A DNA stretch of 64,000 nucleotides from Halomonas sp. A11-A. GTDB lineage: Bacteria > Pseudomonadota > Gammaproteobacteria > Pseudomonadales > Halomonadaceae. The position numbers and the translations under genes were made by a program. Positions 22,104-31,095 of the stretch are shown piece by piece (position 1 is the stretch's first letter; every line of letters begins with the position of its first letter). The DNA lies in the NCBI RefSeq assembly GCF_003182195.1, contig NZ_QGTM01000004.1, positions 1-64,000 of the forward strand, read 5' to 3'. Under the pieces are notes generated by a model that was given only the letters and a program-made list of their open reading frames with translations, had not been told where the DNA came from and ran no database searches.

Positions 22104-23026
22104 GACTCCGCTCCCCGGTCGCCCGAGGGGGAGAAGCGCGCCAGCGCCTCCAGGGCCACACGGCGCTGGTGGGGCCCCTCCCCCTGGGGCAGGGTCACCC
22201 CGGGCAGGCGCAGGCCGTAGCGGTCGCCGGCCCGATGGTGGGCCAGCACCCGGGCGCAGAGCAGGGAGAGCCGCCGCTCGGGGTCGCCGCGACAGGCGTC
22301 ATAGTCGAGCCACAGCTGCTGGCGGGGCGGCAGGCTGAAGGCCTTGGCGGCCAGCACCCCGGTGCGGCTCCACTGCTTCCAGGCCAGCCGGGCCGGGCTG
22401 TCGCCGGGCTCGGCGCGGCGCAGCCCGGCGAAGTCGGTGGCCTCCAGCCCCGCGCCGGCGTGACGGTGCTCGGGCTCGTCCTCCGCAAGCGGGCGGGGAT
22501 AGACCAGCAGCCGCTCGTCGCTCTGCAGCCAGGCCAGGGCGCGCACCAGCCCCAGCGGCCAGCGGGTCTCCAGGCGCAGGCGCGGCAGCGGCTGCTCGCC
22601 GCGCCGCGGAGCCGGCAGGGCCAGGACGGCCTCGCCCTGCCCCTCCGGCAGATCGAGGCGTGCCGAGACGCCCGCGCCATGCAGCTCCAGCGCCGTGCGC
22701 GGGCGCCCCCCGGCGAGCACCACGCCCAGACGCGCCTCGCCGCCGGCGAACACCTCCTGGGGCAGGCGCAGGGTGGGGGTGACGCCGAGCAGGTTGCGCC
22801 AGGCGCGCAGCAGGGCCACCACCCCCAGGCCGAACAGCCAGAAGGCCAGCACATAGGCGAGGGTGTTCTGGTAATTGATACCGAACAGCAGCAGCAGCAG
22901 GACCAGCACTGCCCAGCCCAGCCCGAAGCGGGTCGGCAGCAGAAAGAGCTGGCGCTGGGGCAGCGGCGTGCCCGGCGCCATCGCCAGGCGCCGCCACCAG
23001 CGCTCGCCCAGCGTCAGCCGCGCCAT
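22100..23026 (-). CDS. DUF58 domain protein
   Basis: A 308-residue protein with two close N-terminal membrane helices (about 30-70; FGLGWAVLVLLLLLFGI and LAYVLAFWLFGLGVVALL), a beta-rich middle and a DUF58 signature near 220-250 (DFAGLRRAEPGDSPARLAWKQWSR). DUF58 proteins accompany MoxR ATPases and may be their vWA-like partners. ATG 23026 lies two bases after the moxR stop; a longer frame reaching 23128 overlaps moxR and is rejected. It overlaps tgpA by four bases. Confidence 0.9.
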   Translation of the reverse strand: MARLTLGERWWRRLAMAPGTPLPQRQLFLLPTRFGLGWAVLVLLLLLFGINYQNTLAYVLAFWLFGLGVVALLRAWRNLLGVTPTLRLPQEVFAGGEARLGVVLAGGRPRTALELHGAGVSARLDLPEGQGEAVLALPAPRRGEQPLPRLRLETRWPLGLVRALAWLQSDERLLVYPRPLAEDEPEHRHAGAGLEATDFAGLRRAEPGDSPARLAWKQWSRTGVLAAKAFSLPPRQQLWLDYDACRGDPERRLSLLCARVLAHHRAGDRYGLRLPGVTLPQGEGPHQRRVALEALARFSPSGDRGAES

Positions 23027-23028
23027 GC

Positions 23029-23955
23029 TCAGCCCGCCACCGGCACGCGCGCCAGCAGGTGGCGCGCCAGGGCCTCGCCCTCCTCGCGCCGGCCGCTGCT
23101 GAGGCGGTGGCCCGCCACCGGCCCCCACACCGCCTGGACGTCCTCGGGCAGCACGTGGTCGCGCCCCTCGAGCAGCGCCCAGCCGCGGGCCGCCTGCAGC
23201 AGCGCCAGGGCGCCGCGGGTGGAGAGTCCCCAGGCCAGCTCCGGGTGGTCACGGCTGGCGGCCACCAGCGCCTGGACATAGTCGAGCAGCGCATCCGCCA
23301 CGTGGATGTCGTCCAGGCGCGCCTGCCAGGCGCGCAGGCGCTCGGCGTCCAGCAGCACCGGCAGGCGGTCGAGCCGCACGCGCCCGGCGCGGCCGCGCAG
23401 GATCTCGCGCTCGGCGCCGCGGTCCGGATAGCCCAGGGAGAGGCGCATCAGGAAGCGGTCGAGCTGGGATTCCGGCAGGGCGAAGGTGCCCGCCTGCTCC
23501 TGGGGATTCTGGGTGGCGATCACGAAGAAGGGATCGGGCAGCGCCCGGGTCTCCCCCTCCACTGTCACCCGCCCCTCCTCCATGGCCTCGAGCAGGGCGC
23601 TCTGGGTCTTGGGGGTGGCGCGGTTGATCTCGTCGGCCAGCACCAGGCCGTGGAAGATCGGCCCGGGGTGGAAGGTGAAGCGCGCCTCCCGGGGGTCGAA
23701 CACCGAGACCCCCAGCACGTCGGCGGGCAGCAGATCGCTGGTGAACTGCAGGCGCTGCATGTCGAGCCCGGTGACCCGCGCCAGGGACTGGGCCAGGGTG
23801 GTCTTGCCGAGCCCCGGCAGGTCCTCGATCAGCAGGTGGCCGCGGCACAGCAGGCAGCACAGCGCCAGGCGCACCTCCCGGGACTTGCCGAGCACCACCC
23901 CCTCCAGCGCTGCCACCACGGCCTCCAGCTCGCCCAGCCGAGCCGGGCGGTTCAT
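23029..23955 (-). CDS. MoxR family AAA+ ATPase
   Basis: A 308-residue cytoplasmic ATPase. Walker A is DLPGLGKTTLAQ (about residues 46-57), Walker B is LVLADEINRA, and sensor 1 is FFVIATQNPQEQAG. The following lid domain has LPESQLDRFLMRLSLGYP. MoxR proteins act as chaperones that assemble or activate partner proteins, here probably the DUF58 and TgpA products encoded next. The ATG overlaps the Nudix stop (ATGA), so it is the second gene of the operon. Confidence 0.93.
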   Translation of the reverse strand: MNRPARLGELEAVVAALEGVVLGKSREVRLALCCLLCRGHLLIEDLPGLGKTTLAQSLARVTGLDMQRLQFTSDLLPADVLGVSVFDPREARFTFHPGPIFHGLVLADEINRATPKTQSALLEAMEEGRVTVEGETRALPDPFFVIATQNPQEQAGTFALPESQLDRFLMRLSLGYPDRGAEREILRGRAGRVRLDRLPVLLDAERLRAWQARLDDIHVADALLDYVQALVAASRDHPELAWGLSTRGALALLQAARGWALLEGRDHVLPEDVQAVWGPVAGHRLSSGRREEGEALARHLLARVPVAG

Positions 23956-24497
23956 GGTGCGGGCTCCAGCAGGCCGGTCTCGAGCAGCACCTGCAGCGCC
24001 TGGCGGGTGTCCGGGGTGACCCCGGGCAGCGCAAGGGCCTCGGCGGGCGGCCGCCAGAAGACCTCGGCCACCTCCTCCGCCTGCAGCGCCAGCGGGCCGT
24101 CGTGATCGACCAGGAACAGGCTGCCGAAGATATGGTGGCCTCCCTCGGCGTGGATGAAGCCACCGGCCGGGCGCAGCGGCACGCCGCGGATGCCCAGCTC
24201 CTCGGCCAGCTCACGGCGCGCCGCCAGGTGCTCGGCCTCGCCGGCGCCCACCACGCCGCCGGCGGCCAGGTCGAGTCCGCCGGGGAAGACCTCCTTGGTG
24301 AGGGTTCGGCGCTGCACGCAGATCTCGCCGCGGGCGTTGCGCACCACGATGTAGGTGGCCCGGTGCCAGAAGCGGAAGCGCCGCATCTGGGCGCGCCAGG
24401 CGCTGCCGCAGGGGCGATTACGGGCATCCACCAGCTGGATGCGCTCGCGAGCGACGTGCGGCGTCGGCAGCGGCTCGTCGCGAAGGGCGTCGGTCAT
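23952..24497 (-). CDS. Nudix hydrolase, YfcD-like
   Basis: A 181-residue hydrolase. The Nudix box is complete: GVVGAGEAEHLAARRELAEE at about residues 81-100, fitting the GX5EX7REUXEEXGU pattern. It also has RATYIVVRNARGEICVQRR and FPGGLDLAAGG, as in YfcD and isopentenyl-diphosphate isomerase-like members. The substrate is unknown. ATG 24497 has GGGAG six bases upstream. It is coupled to moxR by a four-base overlap, which is an unusual partner for this operon. Confidence 0.88.
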   Translation of the reverse strand: MTDALRDEPLPTPHVARERIQLVDARNRPCGSAWRAQMRRFRFWHRATYIVVRNARGEICVQRRTLTKEVFPGGLDLAAGGVVGAGEAEHLAARRELAEELGIRGVPLRPAGGFIHAEGGHHIFGSLFLVDHDGPLALQAEEVAEVFWRPPAEALALPGVTPDTRQALQVLLETGLLEPAP

Positions 24498-24612
24498 GGG
24501 CATCTCCCGGGGAAATGCCTCAAGCCTACCCAGTCGGCGCCGCGGCGTCACGTTGACCGGGCCCCGAGGGCCCACCATGCTCAGGACACCCCTTCGATGC
24601 TGGAGGTGTGCC

Positions 24613-26313
24613 ATGTCCGACCACGCTCCCCGCACCCGGCTGGCCACCCATCGGGTGACCAACCAGCCCGCGCCAGGCGGCGACCGCGACCTGCTGGGCG
24701 ATGACCCGCCGCTGCGCGAGGCCCTGGCCCGGGAGGCACCGGACTGGGTCGCCCGCCGCCTGGCCCCGCTGGGCCGTGAGGCCGGCAGCGAGCGTGTCCA
24801 GGCACTCGGCGAGGCCGCCGACCGCCACCCGCCGACGCTGCGGCTCTTCGACCGCCATGGGCGACGCCTCGACGAGGTCAGCTACCACCCCGCCTACCAC
24901 GAGCTGATGCACCTGGCCATCGACCGCGGCTGGCACGCCGTGGCCTGGCAGGAGGAGGGCCGCGGCGGCCACCAGGCCCACGTGGCGGCCCTCTACCTGC
25001 TGACCCAGGCCGAGCCGGGGTTCTGCTGCCCGGTGACCATGACCCATGCGGCCATGCCGGTGCTGCGCCACTCCTCCCGGGCACAGGCGCGCTGGGCGCC
25101 GGGGCTGCTGGCCTGGGACTACGACCCGCGCCCCCTGCCGGCCATTGAGAAAAGCGGGCTCACCTTCGGCATGGCGATGACCGAGAAGCAGGGCGGCAGC
25201 GATCTGCGCGCCACATCCACGCGAGCCGACCCCCTCGCGGCCACGCGAGCCGAATCCCTCGCCGCCACGCACGCCGAGCCCAGCGACGACGGCTGGCGGC
25301 TCACCGGTCACAAGTGGTTCTGCAGCGCGCCGATGTCCGACGCCTTCCTGACCCTAGCCCGCACCGACGAGGGGCTCGGCTGCTTCCTGGTGCCTCGCTT
25401 CACCCCCGACGGGGAGCGCAATGCCATCGAGCTGCAGCGGCTCAAGGAGAAGTGCGGCAGCCGCGCCAACGCCTCGGCGGAGATCGAGTACCGCGGCGCC
25501 TGGGCCGAGCCCATCGGCGCGCCGGGGCGCGGCATCGCCACCCTCCTCGAGATGGTCCAGCAGACCCGCCTCGACGCCGCCACCGCGCCGGTCGGCATGA
25601 TGCGCCAGGCGCTGCGGGTGGCCTGGCACCACGTGCGCGAGCGCCACGCCTTCGGCCGGGCGCTGGCCGAGCAGCCGCTGATGCAGGCGGTGGTGGCCGA
25701 CCTGGCGCTGGAGGTGGAGGCGGGCCTCGCCCTGGTGATGCGTGCCGCCCGGGCCTTCGACGGCGCCGCCCGGGGCGACGAGAACGAACGCGCCCGGGCC
25801 CGGCTGCTGCCCGCGCTGGCCAAGTACTGGCACAACAAGCGCGGCCCCGGCTTCATGGCCGAGGCCATGGAGTGCCTGGGCGGCATCGGCTACATGGAGG
25901 AGTCGCCGCTGGCGCGGCTCTACCGCGAGGCGCCGGTCAACTCGATCTGGGAGGGCTCGGGAAACGTGATCTGCCTGGACGTGCTGCGGGTGCTGCGCCG
26001 CCACCCCGAGGCGCTGGCCGCCTGCTGGCAGGCGATGGCGCCCGCCCGGGGCGAGAACCGCCGGCTGGACGCCGCCCTGGCCGAGCTGGAGCGGCTGCTG
26101 GCCGAGCCCGCCGAGGGGCTGGAACCCCGCGCCCGCTGGCTCACCCAGCGCCTGGCCCAGTGCCTGCAGGCGGCACTGCTGGTGCAGCACGCGCCGAGAG
26201 AGGTGGCCGACGCCTTCTGCGCCACCCGGCTGGGCGACGAGGCCAGTCCCGCCTACGGCGTGCTGCCCAGCGGCTCGCCCTGCACGGCACTGCTGGCACG
26301 CATCGAATCCTGA
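24613..26313 (+). CDS. aidB: AidB-like acyl-CoA dehydrogenase family protein
   Basis: A 566-residue flavoprotein of the acyl-CoA dehydrogenase superfamily, in the branch of E. coli AidB, which binds DNA and is linked to alkylation resistance. It has [10 protein letters not shown] at the N-terminus, [18 protein letters not shown] (FAD site), [31 protein letters not shown] and [26 protein letters not shown] split over the active-site region. GGAGGT precedes ATG 24613. Residues 203-226 are a repeat-encoded loop not seen in the family core. Its 3' end overlaps the convergent EAL gene by 61 bases. Confidence 0.92.
   Translation: MSDHAPRTRLATHRVTNQPAPGGDRDLLGDDPPLREALAREAPDWVARRLAPLGREAGSERVQALGEAADRHPPTLRLFDRHGRRLDEVSYHPAYHELMHLAIDRGWHAVAWQEEGRGGHQAHVAALYLLTQAEPGFCCPVTMTHAAMPVLRHSSRAQARWAPGLLAWDYDPRPLPAIEKSGLTFGMAMTEKQGGSDLRATSTRADPLAATRAESLAATHAEPSDDGWRLTGHKWFCSAPMSDAFLTLARTDEGLGCFLVPRFTPDGERNAIELQRLKEKCGSRANASAEIEYRGAWAEPIGAPGRGIATLLEMVQQTRLDAATAPVGMMRQALRVAWHHVRERHAFGRALAEQPLMQAVVADLALEVEAGLALVMRAARAFDGAARGDENERARARLLPALAKYWHNKRGPGFMAEAMECLGGIGYMEESPLARLYREAPVNSIWEGSGNVICLDVLRVLRRHPEALAACWQAMAPARGENRRLDAALAELERLLAEPAEGLEPRARWLTQRLAQCLQAALLVQHAPREVADAFCATRLGDEASPAYGVLPSGSPCTALLARIES
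25219..25290 (+). repeat. 24-bp tandem repeat within aidB
   Basis: Three 24-base units begin at 25219, 25243 and 25267, each with ACGCGAGCCGA or ACGCACGCCGA. They encode the eight-residue units [16 protein letters not shown] and a diverged third. Copy-number change would keep the reading frame. The insert falls in a surface loop after the FAD-binding segment. Confidence 0.8.
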
Positions 26314-27473
26314 GTCGATCCCACCTCGAGGATCGCCTCGGCCGGCATCGGCCGGGCCAGCCCGTAGCCCTGCACGTGGGTGCAGCCGAAGCGATCGAGG
26401 AGCGCCAGGCTGGCCGGATCCTCGACCCCCTCGGCCACCACCCGGATGCCCAGGCGTCGACCCAGCAGGGCCACCGCCTCGACGATGGCCGCGTCCTGGG
26501 TTTCCTCCTGGAGATGCTGCACGAAGCTGCGATCCACCTTGAGTTCGCTGATCGGCAGCATCTGCAGCCGCGCCAGTGACGAGAAGCCGATGCCGAAGTC
26601 ATCCACCGATACCTCAAGCCCCCCCAGGCAGAGCCGCGCCGCCACCTCGCTGCCCAGCAGTTCATCCTGCATGGCGGCGGTCTCGGTGATCTCGAGCACC
26701 AGGGGCGGATCCTCGGGGGAGCGCAGGCAGGCGAGCTCCAGCAGGTCCGGGCACATCAGGTCATCGGCGGTCACGTTGACCGAGACCGATGCCGAGACGC
26801 CCTCGCGCAGCCAGACGGCCGCATCGGCCTGGGCCCGCGCCAGCACGTGGCGCGTCAGGCGCTTGCCCTGGTCCAGGGAGAGCAGGGGCAGGAAGCTGGC
26901 AGGGCCGATCAGGCCAAGGGCGGGATGGGCCCAGCGCACCAGCGCCTCGACCCCGCTGAGCCGGCCGGTGGCGAGTTCGAACTGGGGCTGGTAGTGAAGG
27001 GTGAGCTCGTCCCGGATGAAGGCCTGCTCGAGATCGTCGGCGCTGAACAGCGGCTCGCCTCGGGCCTCGAGAGGCGCCCGACAGCCCACCCTCAGGTTGT
27101 CCAGACAGCGGCGCAGTTCGGAGAGGCGCATCGGCTTGTCGAGGCAGCCCAGCATCTGCAGGCCGAGGGTATGCCCCACTCGCTCGGCGATCCGCGCGAT
27201 CTTGCGCTCGACCCCGGAGAGCAGCAGCACCCAGTCGCGGTAGCCGGTCGCCGCCAGGTGGCGCAGCAGGGCGAAGCCGTCCTCGCTGCCGAACTCCAGC
27301 CCCAGCACCACCAGGCGCGGCGGCCGCGCGGCCACCGCCGCGAGGAGCGCGGTCGACTGCTGGAAGTAGCGGGTCTCCAGACCCAGTACCTCGAACTGCA
27401 GGGAAAGCACGGCGGCGACGTCCGGGTCGGCCTCCAGGACCAGCGCGAGTGGTGCAGGCGAGGAGTCGTACAT
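26253..27473 (-). CDS. Receiver-like plus EAL domain c-di-GMP phosphodiesterase
   Basis: A 406-residue cytoplasmic protein. Residues 1-125 resemble a response-regulator receiver, but the phosphoacceptor Asp position is Gly ([14 protein letters not shown]), although the Lys of LDKP remains, so phosphorylation is unlikely. The EAL domain (about 145-395) has all expected residues: [54 protein letters not shown] and [11 protein letters not shown]. Active phosphodiesterase is therefore likely. ATG 27473 (MYDSSPAP) is chosen; an upstream GTG at 27512 is possible. Its end overlaps aidB tail to tail. Confidence 0.9.
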   Translation of the reverse strand: MYDSSPAPLALVLEADPDVAAVLSLQFEVLGLETRYFQQSTALLAAVAARPPRLVVLGLEFGSEDGFALLRHLAATGYRDWVLLLSGVERKIARIAERVGHTLGLQMLGCLDKPMRLSELRRCLDNLRVGCRAPLEARGEPLFSADDLEQAFIRDELTLHYQPQFELATGRLSGVEALVRWAHPALGLIGPASFLPLLSLDQGKRLTRHVLARAQADAAVWLREGVSASVSVNVTADDLMCPDLLELACLRSPEDPPLVLEITETAAMQDELLGSEVAARLCLGGLEVSVDDFGIGFSSLARLQMLPISELKVDRSFVQHLQEETQDAAIVEAVALLGRRLGIRVVAEGVEDPASLALLDRFGCTHVQGYGLARPMPAEAILEVGSTQDSMRASSAVQGEPLGSTP

Positions 27474-27561
27474 CGGCGGGATTCCGGTCAGCAAGTAACC
27501 AGAGCGTAACACCGCCTGATGAAAGTCACACGACAGGTATGATGACCGGCATCAACGTTGC

Positions 27562-28179
27562 CTACGCCAGCGGCCCGGCCACCACGCGCAGCGCCAGGGC
27601 CAGCAGCAGCACCCCGGTGATGCGATTGACCCAGTGGGAGCGCGCCTGCAGCCAGGGCAGCACCCGGGAGTGGGAGAGCCCCACCGCTACCATCACGTAC
27701 CAGGCGCCGTCGATGATCATCGCGGTGAGCACGATCACCGCCTTGGCGGCCAGGCTCATGTCCGGGGTGACGAACTGGCTGAGCAGGGCGATGAAGAAGA
27801 GGATCAGCTTGGGATTGCCGAGCGCGACCAGCATGCCCTCCCGGGCCGCCTGGCGCCGAGTGGTGGGCACCGCCCCGGCTTCCAGCGGGCCGGCGCGACC
27901 GGCACGCAGGGCCTTGAGGCCGAGCCAGGCCAGGTAGGCCGCGCCGGCCCAGGTGATCACCTGGAACAGCGCCGGCTGACGCACGATCAGCGCGCCGAGC
28001 CCCCACACCGTCAGCAGTGCATAGAGACCCACGCCCAGCGCATGGGAGAGCCCCGCCACCACCCCCGGAGCGCGACCGCCGCCCAGCGTATGGCGCAGCA
28101 CCAGGGCCAGGCTGGGGCCCGGCGACATGGCGCCCATGGCGCAGACCGCCGCCAGGGAGAGCCAGAGGGAAAACGGCAT
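27562..28179 (-). CDS. LysE/RhtB family amino acid exporter
   Basis: A 205-residue inner-membrane protein with six predicted helices. The family start appears as MGAMSPGPSLALVLRHTLGGG, and the central motif as REGMLVALGNPKLILFF. Members export lysine, arginine, threonine, homoserine lactone or other amino acids, and the substrate cannot be read from the sequence. The nearby arginine genes are too far away to argue for arginine. ATG 28179 lies 16 bases after rnk, so the two may be cotranscribed. Confidence 0.9.
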   Translation of the reverse strand: MPFSLWLSLAAVCAMGAMSPGPSLALVLRHTLGGGRAPGVVAGLSHALGVGLYALLTVWGLGALIVRQPALFQVITWAGAAYLAWLGLKALRAGRAGPLEAGAVPTTRRQAAREGMLVALGNPKLILFFIALLSQFVTPDMSLAAKAVIVLTAMIIDGAWYVMVAVGLSHSRVLPWLQARSHWVNRITGVLLLALALRVVAGPLA

Positions 28180-28195
28180 GGTGGAAGGCGGCCTC

Positions 28196-28609
28196 TCAGC
28201 GGTGGAATTGCTTCTCGCGCTCCGGCTGCCAGAAGATGGCATCGACGCGCAGCTGTACCTCGTGACCATCCGGCAGCGGCCAGTCGATCACATCGCCGAT
28301 GCGCAGCCCGATCAGCCCGGCACCCACCGGCGCCATGACCGAGATGCCATCCTCCGTGGTGGCCAGGGCGTGGGGATAGACCAGGGTACGGATCATCTGG
28401 CGGTTACGAGTCAGGTCGGTGAACTGGACCCGGCTGTTCATGCTGACCACGTCCTCGGGGATCTCCTCCGGGTCGATGACCTCGCCGCGCTCGAGCTCTT
28501 CCTCGAGGGCCTCGGCCACGAACAGGTCCTTGTCGCTGGCATCGTCGATCAGGCGCTGCAGGCGCTCGGCATCGAGGCGATTGATGATGATGGGGGGGCG
28601 GGATGACAT
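28196..28609 (-). CDS. rnk: Regulator of nucleoside diphosphate kinase (Rnk)
   Basis: A 137-residue protein of the GreA/Rnk family that binds RNA polymerase near the secondary channel. The N-terminal coiled coil is short (LDAERLQRLID onward). The C-terminal FKBP-like domain has VVSMNSRVQF, RTLVYPHAL and SVMAPVGAGLIGLRIGD, all close to E. coli Rnk. AGGAGGT stands before ATG 28609. Rnk affects nucleoside diphosphate kinase and alginate in Pseudomonas. A terminator lies just upstream, so it begins a new transcript. Confidence 0.92.
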   Translation of the reverse strand: MSSRPPIIINRLDAERLQRLIDDASDKDLFVAEALEEELERGEVIDPEEIPEDVVSMNSRVQFTDLTRNRQMIRTLVYPHALATTEDGISVMAPVGAGLIGLRIGDVIDWPLPDGHEVQLRVDAIFWQPEREKQFHR

Positions 28610-28668
28610 GCGACCTCCTGGTAGCGCGTCAATGCGAAACGCGGTGTGAAAGCCTTGGCGGCTATCCA

Positions 28669-28696
28669 ATAAAAACAGCCCTCCACCCCCGGAGGG
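28669..28696 (-). terminator. Intrinsic terminator before rnk
   Basis: On the minus strand a stem CCCTCC / GGAGGG with loop GGGGGT is followed by CTGTTTTTATT. It ends the transcript of the small membrane protein gene at 28745-28909 and separates it from rnk. Confidence 0.8.
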
Positions 28697-28744
28697 GGGA
28701 AGGACTGTCGACTCGGACCATCATAAGCCCAATGAGGCAGCTTG

Positions 28745-28909
28745 TCAGGTCCCCTCGCCAGGGCCGCGACGCCCGGTGGCCAGCACCACCGCCCCCACCA
28801 CGGCCAGGGCCAGCCCCACGAAGGCGACCGGGTTCCAGGCCCGCCAGCCGTATAGCCCCAGCACCACGCCCAGCGCGATCAAGCCCCCGGCAAATCCCTT
28901 CACTCCCAT
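28745..28909 (-). CDS. Small two-helix membrane protein, 54 residues
   Basis: ATG 28909 with AGGGAG seven bases upstream starts a tiny protein, MGVKGFAGGLIALGVVLGL, followed by a second hydrophobic stretch VAFVGLALAVVGAVVLA. A short basic tail ends it. The pattern is a two-helix inner-membrane hairpin. A strong terminator follows 48 bases after the stop. I do not recognise the family; function unknown. Confidence 0.7.
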   Translation of the reverse strand: MGVKGFAGGLIALGVVLGLYGWRAWNPVAFVGLALAVVGAVVLATGRRGPGEGT

Positions 28910-29132
28910 GACACGCTCCCTGACTGGTCTGACTGCCATCGCCCCAGCATGGGCCCCGCGCCCGAGCCCTGCAACCGCCTCTCACCCCGGTGCCCCCGGA
29001 CGGCACCGCCACTCGTCGACGCCGGCCTCACGGCAAGGATTGACATAGCCGGCCAATCGGCACTATGGATATGATCAAAGGCATTCGCCTTTCCCCGGCC
29101 ACCCCGGGTCTACCGTGCTCAGGATGCTGTCC

Positions 29133-29390
29133 ATGGACGCCATACCCTGTCCCCCGTCACTGTCCTCCGAACTGATCGACCAGCCGCTCGCCGACCCCGA
29201 GGTTCCCGACGCCTACCTGGTCTTCGATACCGCCCTCGCCCGCCGCCTGGCCCAGGCCAAGGCGCTGCTCGACCGCCTGGAGCGCGACAGCGACTCCCGC
29301 GACCTCAGCGCACTGGGCGCGGCACGCATCGAGTTTGCCCAGGCCTCCCGCGCCGTGGCCGACGACCTGCTGAGCCGCGGCCTCGGGTAG
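29133..29390 (+). CDS. Hypothetical helical protein, 85 residues
   Basis: A small soluble protein with a proline-rich start (MDAIPCPPSLSS) and then long amphipathic helices (ARRLAQAKALLDRLERD, AARIEFAQASRAVADDLL). AGGA lies eight bases before ATG 29133; ATG 29124 and GTG 29115 are in frame and possible. A 6-bp hairpin, GCCCGC / GCGGGC, follows just after the stop and may end the transcript. No family recognised. Confidence 0.6.
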   Translation: MDAIPCPPSLSSELIDQPLADPEVPDAYLVFDTALARRLAQAKALLDRLERDSDSRDLSALGAARIEFAQASRAVADDLLSRGLG

Positions 29391-29502
29391 CCCGCCCTGC
29401 CCATGCGGGCGGAAAGGCAGGCACCAGACATAACGCCTCATGCTGCAACGCAGCAAGGAAGGGGCTATGGTGATAGGTGTCCCACTCAGGAGGACAGCTA
29501 TC

Positions 29503-29613
29503 ATGAATGATTACACTTCACCTACCCTCGACACCGAAGTCCTGGCGTTCTGGTATCGCCAATCACAATGGCAACGCACCGCCTTCGAAGCCGTAGCGGC
29601 TTACCTGGGCTGA
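29503..29613 (+). CDS. Possible 36-residue small protein
   Basis: ATG 29503 follows a full AGGAGG nine bases upstream. The 36-codon frame reads MNDYTSPTLDTEVLAFWYRQ and then QWQRTAFEAVAAYLG before TGA. The strong ribosome site, in an area with no other gene, argues for translation. The composition suggests one amphipathic, aromatic-rich helix. Function unknown, and it may be missed by standard gene finders. Confidence 0.45.
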   Translation: MNDYTSPTLDTEVLAFWYRQSQWQRTAFEAVAAYLG

Positions 29614-29821
29614 CGCCCCAGCAGCCAGTCAAGCGCTGCCCCCCCTTGCCCGCATGACGTCGCCCCTCGGGAGAATGCCTTGCCCCGAGGGGCGCCCTTG
29701 CGTCGAAGCCCGGGAGTGCCAGCACCCGCATCGTCCGACAGGGTGTTCCTGGCGAGATTGACCCGGGCACCTCTCCCTGGCCTAGACTGGCCCACTCCCC
29801 GTCACGCAAAGGAAGGGCACC

Positions 29822-30820
29822 ATGCAGTCACGCTACTTCACCATCAACGACTTCCCCCAGGGCACGCCGGGGCGCGAGCTGTTCGAGCTGCGCGAGACCG
29901 AGCTGCCTGCCCTGGCCGAGGGCGAGGTGCGGATTCGCAACACCTGGCTATCGGTGGACCCCTACATGCGCGGCCGCATGAGCGGCGTGAGGACCTATAT
30001 CGACCCCTTCGTGCTCGGTGAGCCACTGGAGGGCGCCGCGGTGGGTGAGGTGATCGAATCCCGGGATGCACGCCTGAGCGTGGGCGACCGGGTCCGCCAC
30101 ATGGCCGGCTGGCGGGACATCGCCCAGCTGCCGGGCGACCAGGTGGAGCCCCTGCCGGGCATCGACGTGCCCGAGCAGGCCTACCTCGGCGTGCTGGGCA
30201 TGCCCGGCATGACCGCCTGGACGGGCCTGAACCGGATCGCCGAGATGAAGGCGGGCGACAACGTGCTGGTCAGCGCCGCCAGCGGCGCGGTGGGCTCGCT
30301 GGCCGTGCAGCTGGCCAAAGCCCGTGGCGGCACCGTGGTTGGCATCGCCGGGGCGCCCGAGAAGCTCGCCTGGCTGGAGTCCCACGGCATCAAGGCGGTG
30401 AGCTACCGCGGCCGCGACGCGGGGCAGCTCACCGAGGCGCTCCAGGCGGCCTGCCCGGAGGGCTTCGACATCTACTACGAGAACGTGGGAGGCATCTGCC
30501 TGGAAGCGGCGCTCAACACGCTGCGCAACGGCGGACGCATCCCCGTGTGCGGGATGATCACCCGCTACAACGCCGAGAGGCCGACCCCGGGGCCGAGCAA
30601 CCTCGCCATGGTGCTGATCAAGCGCCTGCGCATGCAGGGCTTCATCGTCTTCGACCACTGGGCCGACTACCCGCGCTTCCTCGAGGAGGTCGGTCCGCTG
30701 GTCGCCAGTGGTCAGATCGACTACGCGGAGACCATAGAGGAGAGTCTCGAGCGCACGCCGGAGGCGTTGCTGGCGCTCTTCGAGGGCGCCAACACCGGCA
30801 AGATGCTGGTGCGGCTCTGA
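29822..30820 (+). CDS. NADPH-dependent MDR-family oxidoreductase, CurA-like
   Basis: A 332-residue zinc-free medium-chain reductase that probably reduces alpha,beta-unsaturated ketones or aldehydes. It has the family pattern LSVDPYMRGRMS near residue 42, LGMPGMTAWTGL, the nucleotide-binding AASGAVGSLAVQLAKARG (about 156-173) and YYENVGG. This matches curcumin/prostaglandin reductases. AAGGAAGG lies before the ATG. It shares a direction with the Trp-rich protein gene 35 bases downstream. Confidence 0.9.
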   Translation: MQSRYFTINDFPQGTPGRELFELRETELPALAEGEVRIRNTWLSVDPYMRGRMSGVRTYIDPFVLGEPLEGAAVGEVIESRDARLSVGDRVRHMAGWRDIAQLPGDQVEPLPGIDVPEQAYLGVLGMPGMTAWTGLNRIAEMKAGDNVLVSAASGAVGSLAVQLAKARGGTVVGIAGAPEKLAWLESHGIKAVSYRGRDAGQLTEALQAACPEGFDIYYENVGGICLEAALNTLRNGGRIPVCGMITRYNAERPTPGPSNLAMVLIKRLRMQGFIVFDHWADYPRFLEEVGPLVASGQIDYAETIEESLERTPEALLALFEGANTGKMLVRL

Positions 30821-30855
30821 CCCGTATCCCACGGCGGCAACCAAGGAGCGACGCC

Positions 30856-31071
30856 ATGAACACCATCAACCCCGAGAAGCTGCACCACAGCAAGTGGACC
30901 GCGGCGAAGCCCCGGAACAAGGAGAAGCACTTCCTGGTGACGGCGCTGGAACGCGACGAGGAAGAGAACGTGGTCGCGGTGGTCCTCGAGGCCGTCTACA
31001 CCCGCCGCGAGACCACCCTGCCCTGGCAAGCGCTCAAGGATGACGCCACCTGGCGGATGGGCTGGCACTGA
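30856..31071 (+). CDS. TIGR02450 family Trp-rich small protein
   Basis: A 71-residue protein. It has the family features NPEKLHHSKWTA, EKHFLVT, VLEAVYTRRE and a terminal WRMGWH. AAGGAG lies eight bases before ATG 30856. The function of the family is unknown. It follows the CurA-like gene closely and may share its transcript. Confidence 0.85.
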   Translation: MNTINPEKLHHSKWTAAKPRNKEKHFLVTALERDEEENVVAVVLEAVYTRRETTLPWQALKDDATWRMGWH

Positions 31072-31095
31072 TCGCCCACGCCAGGTTTCAAAAGC

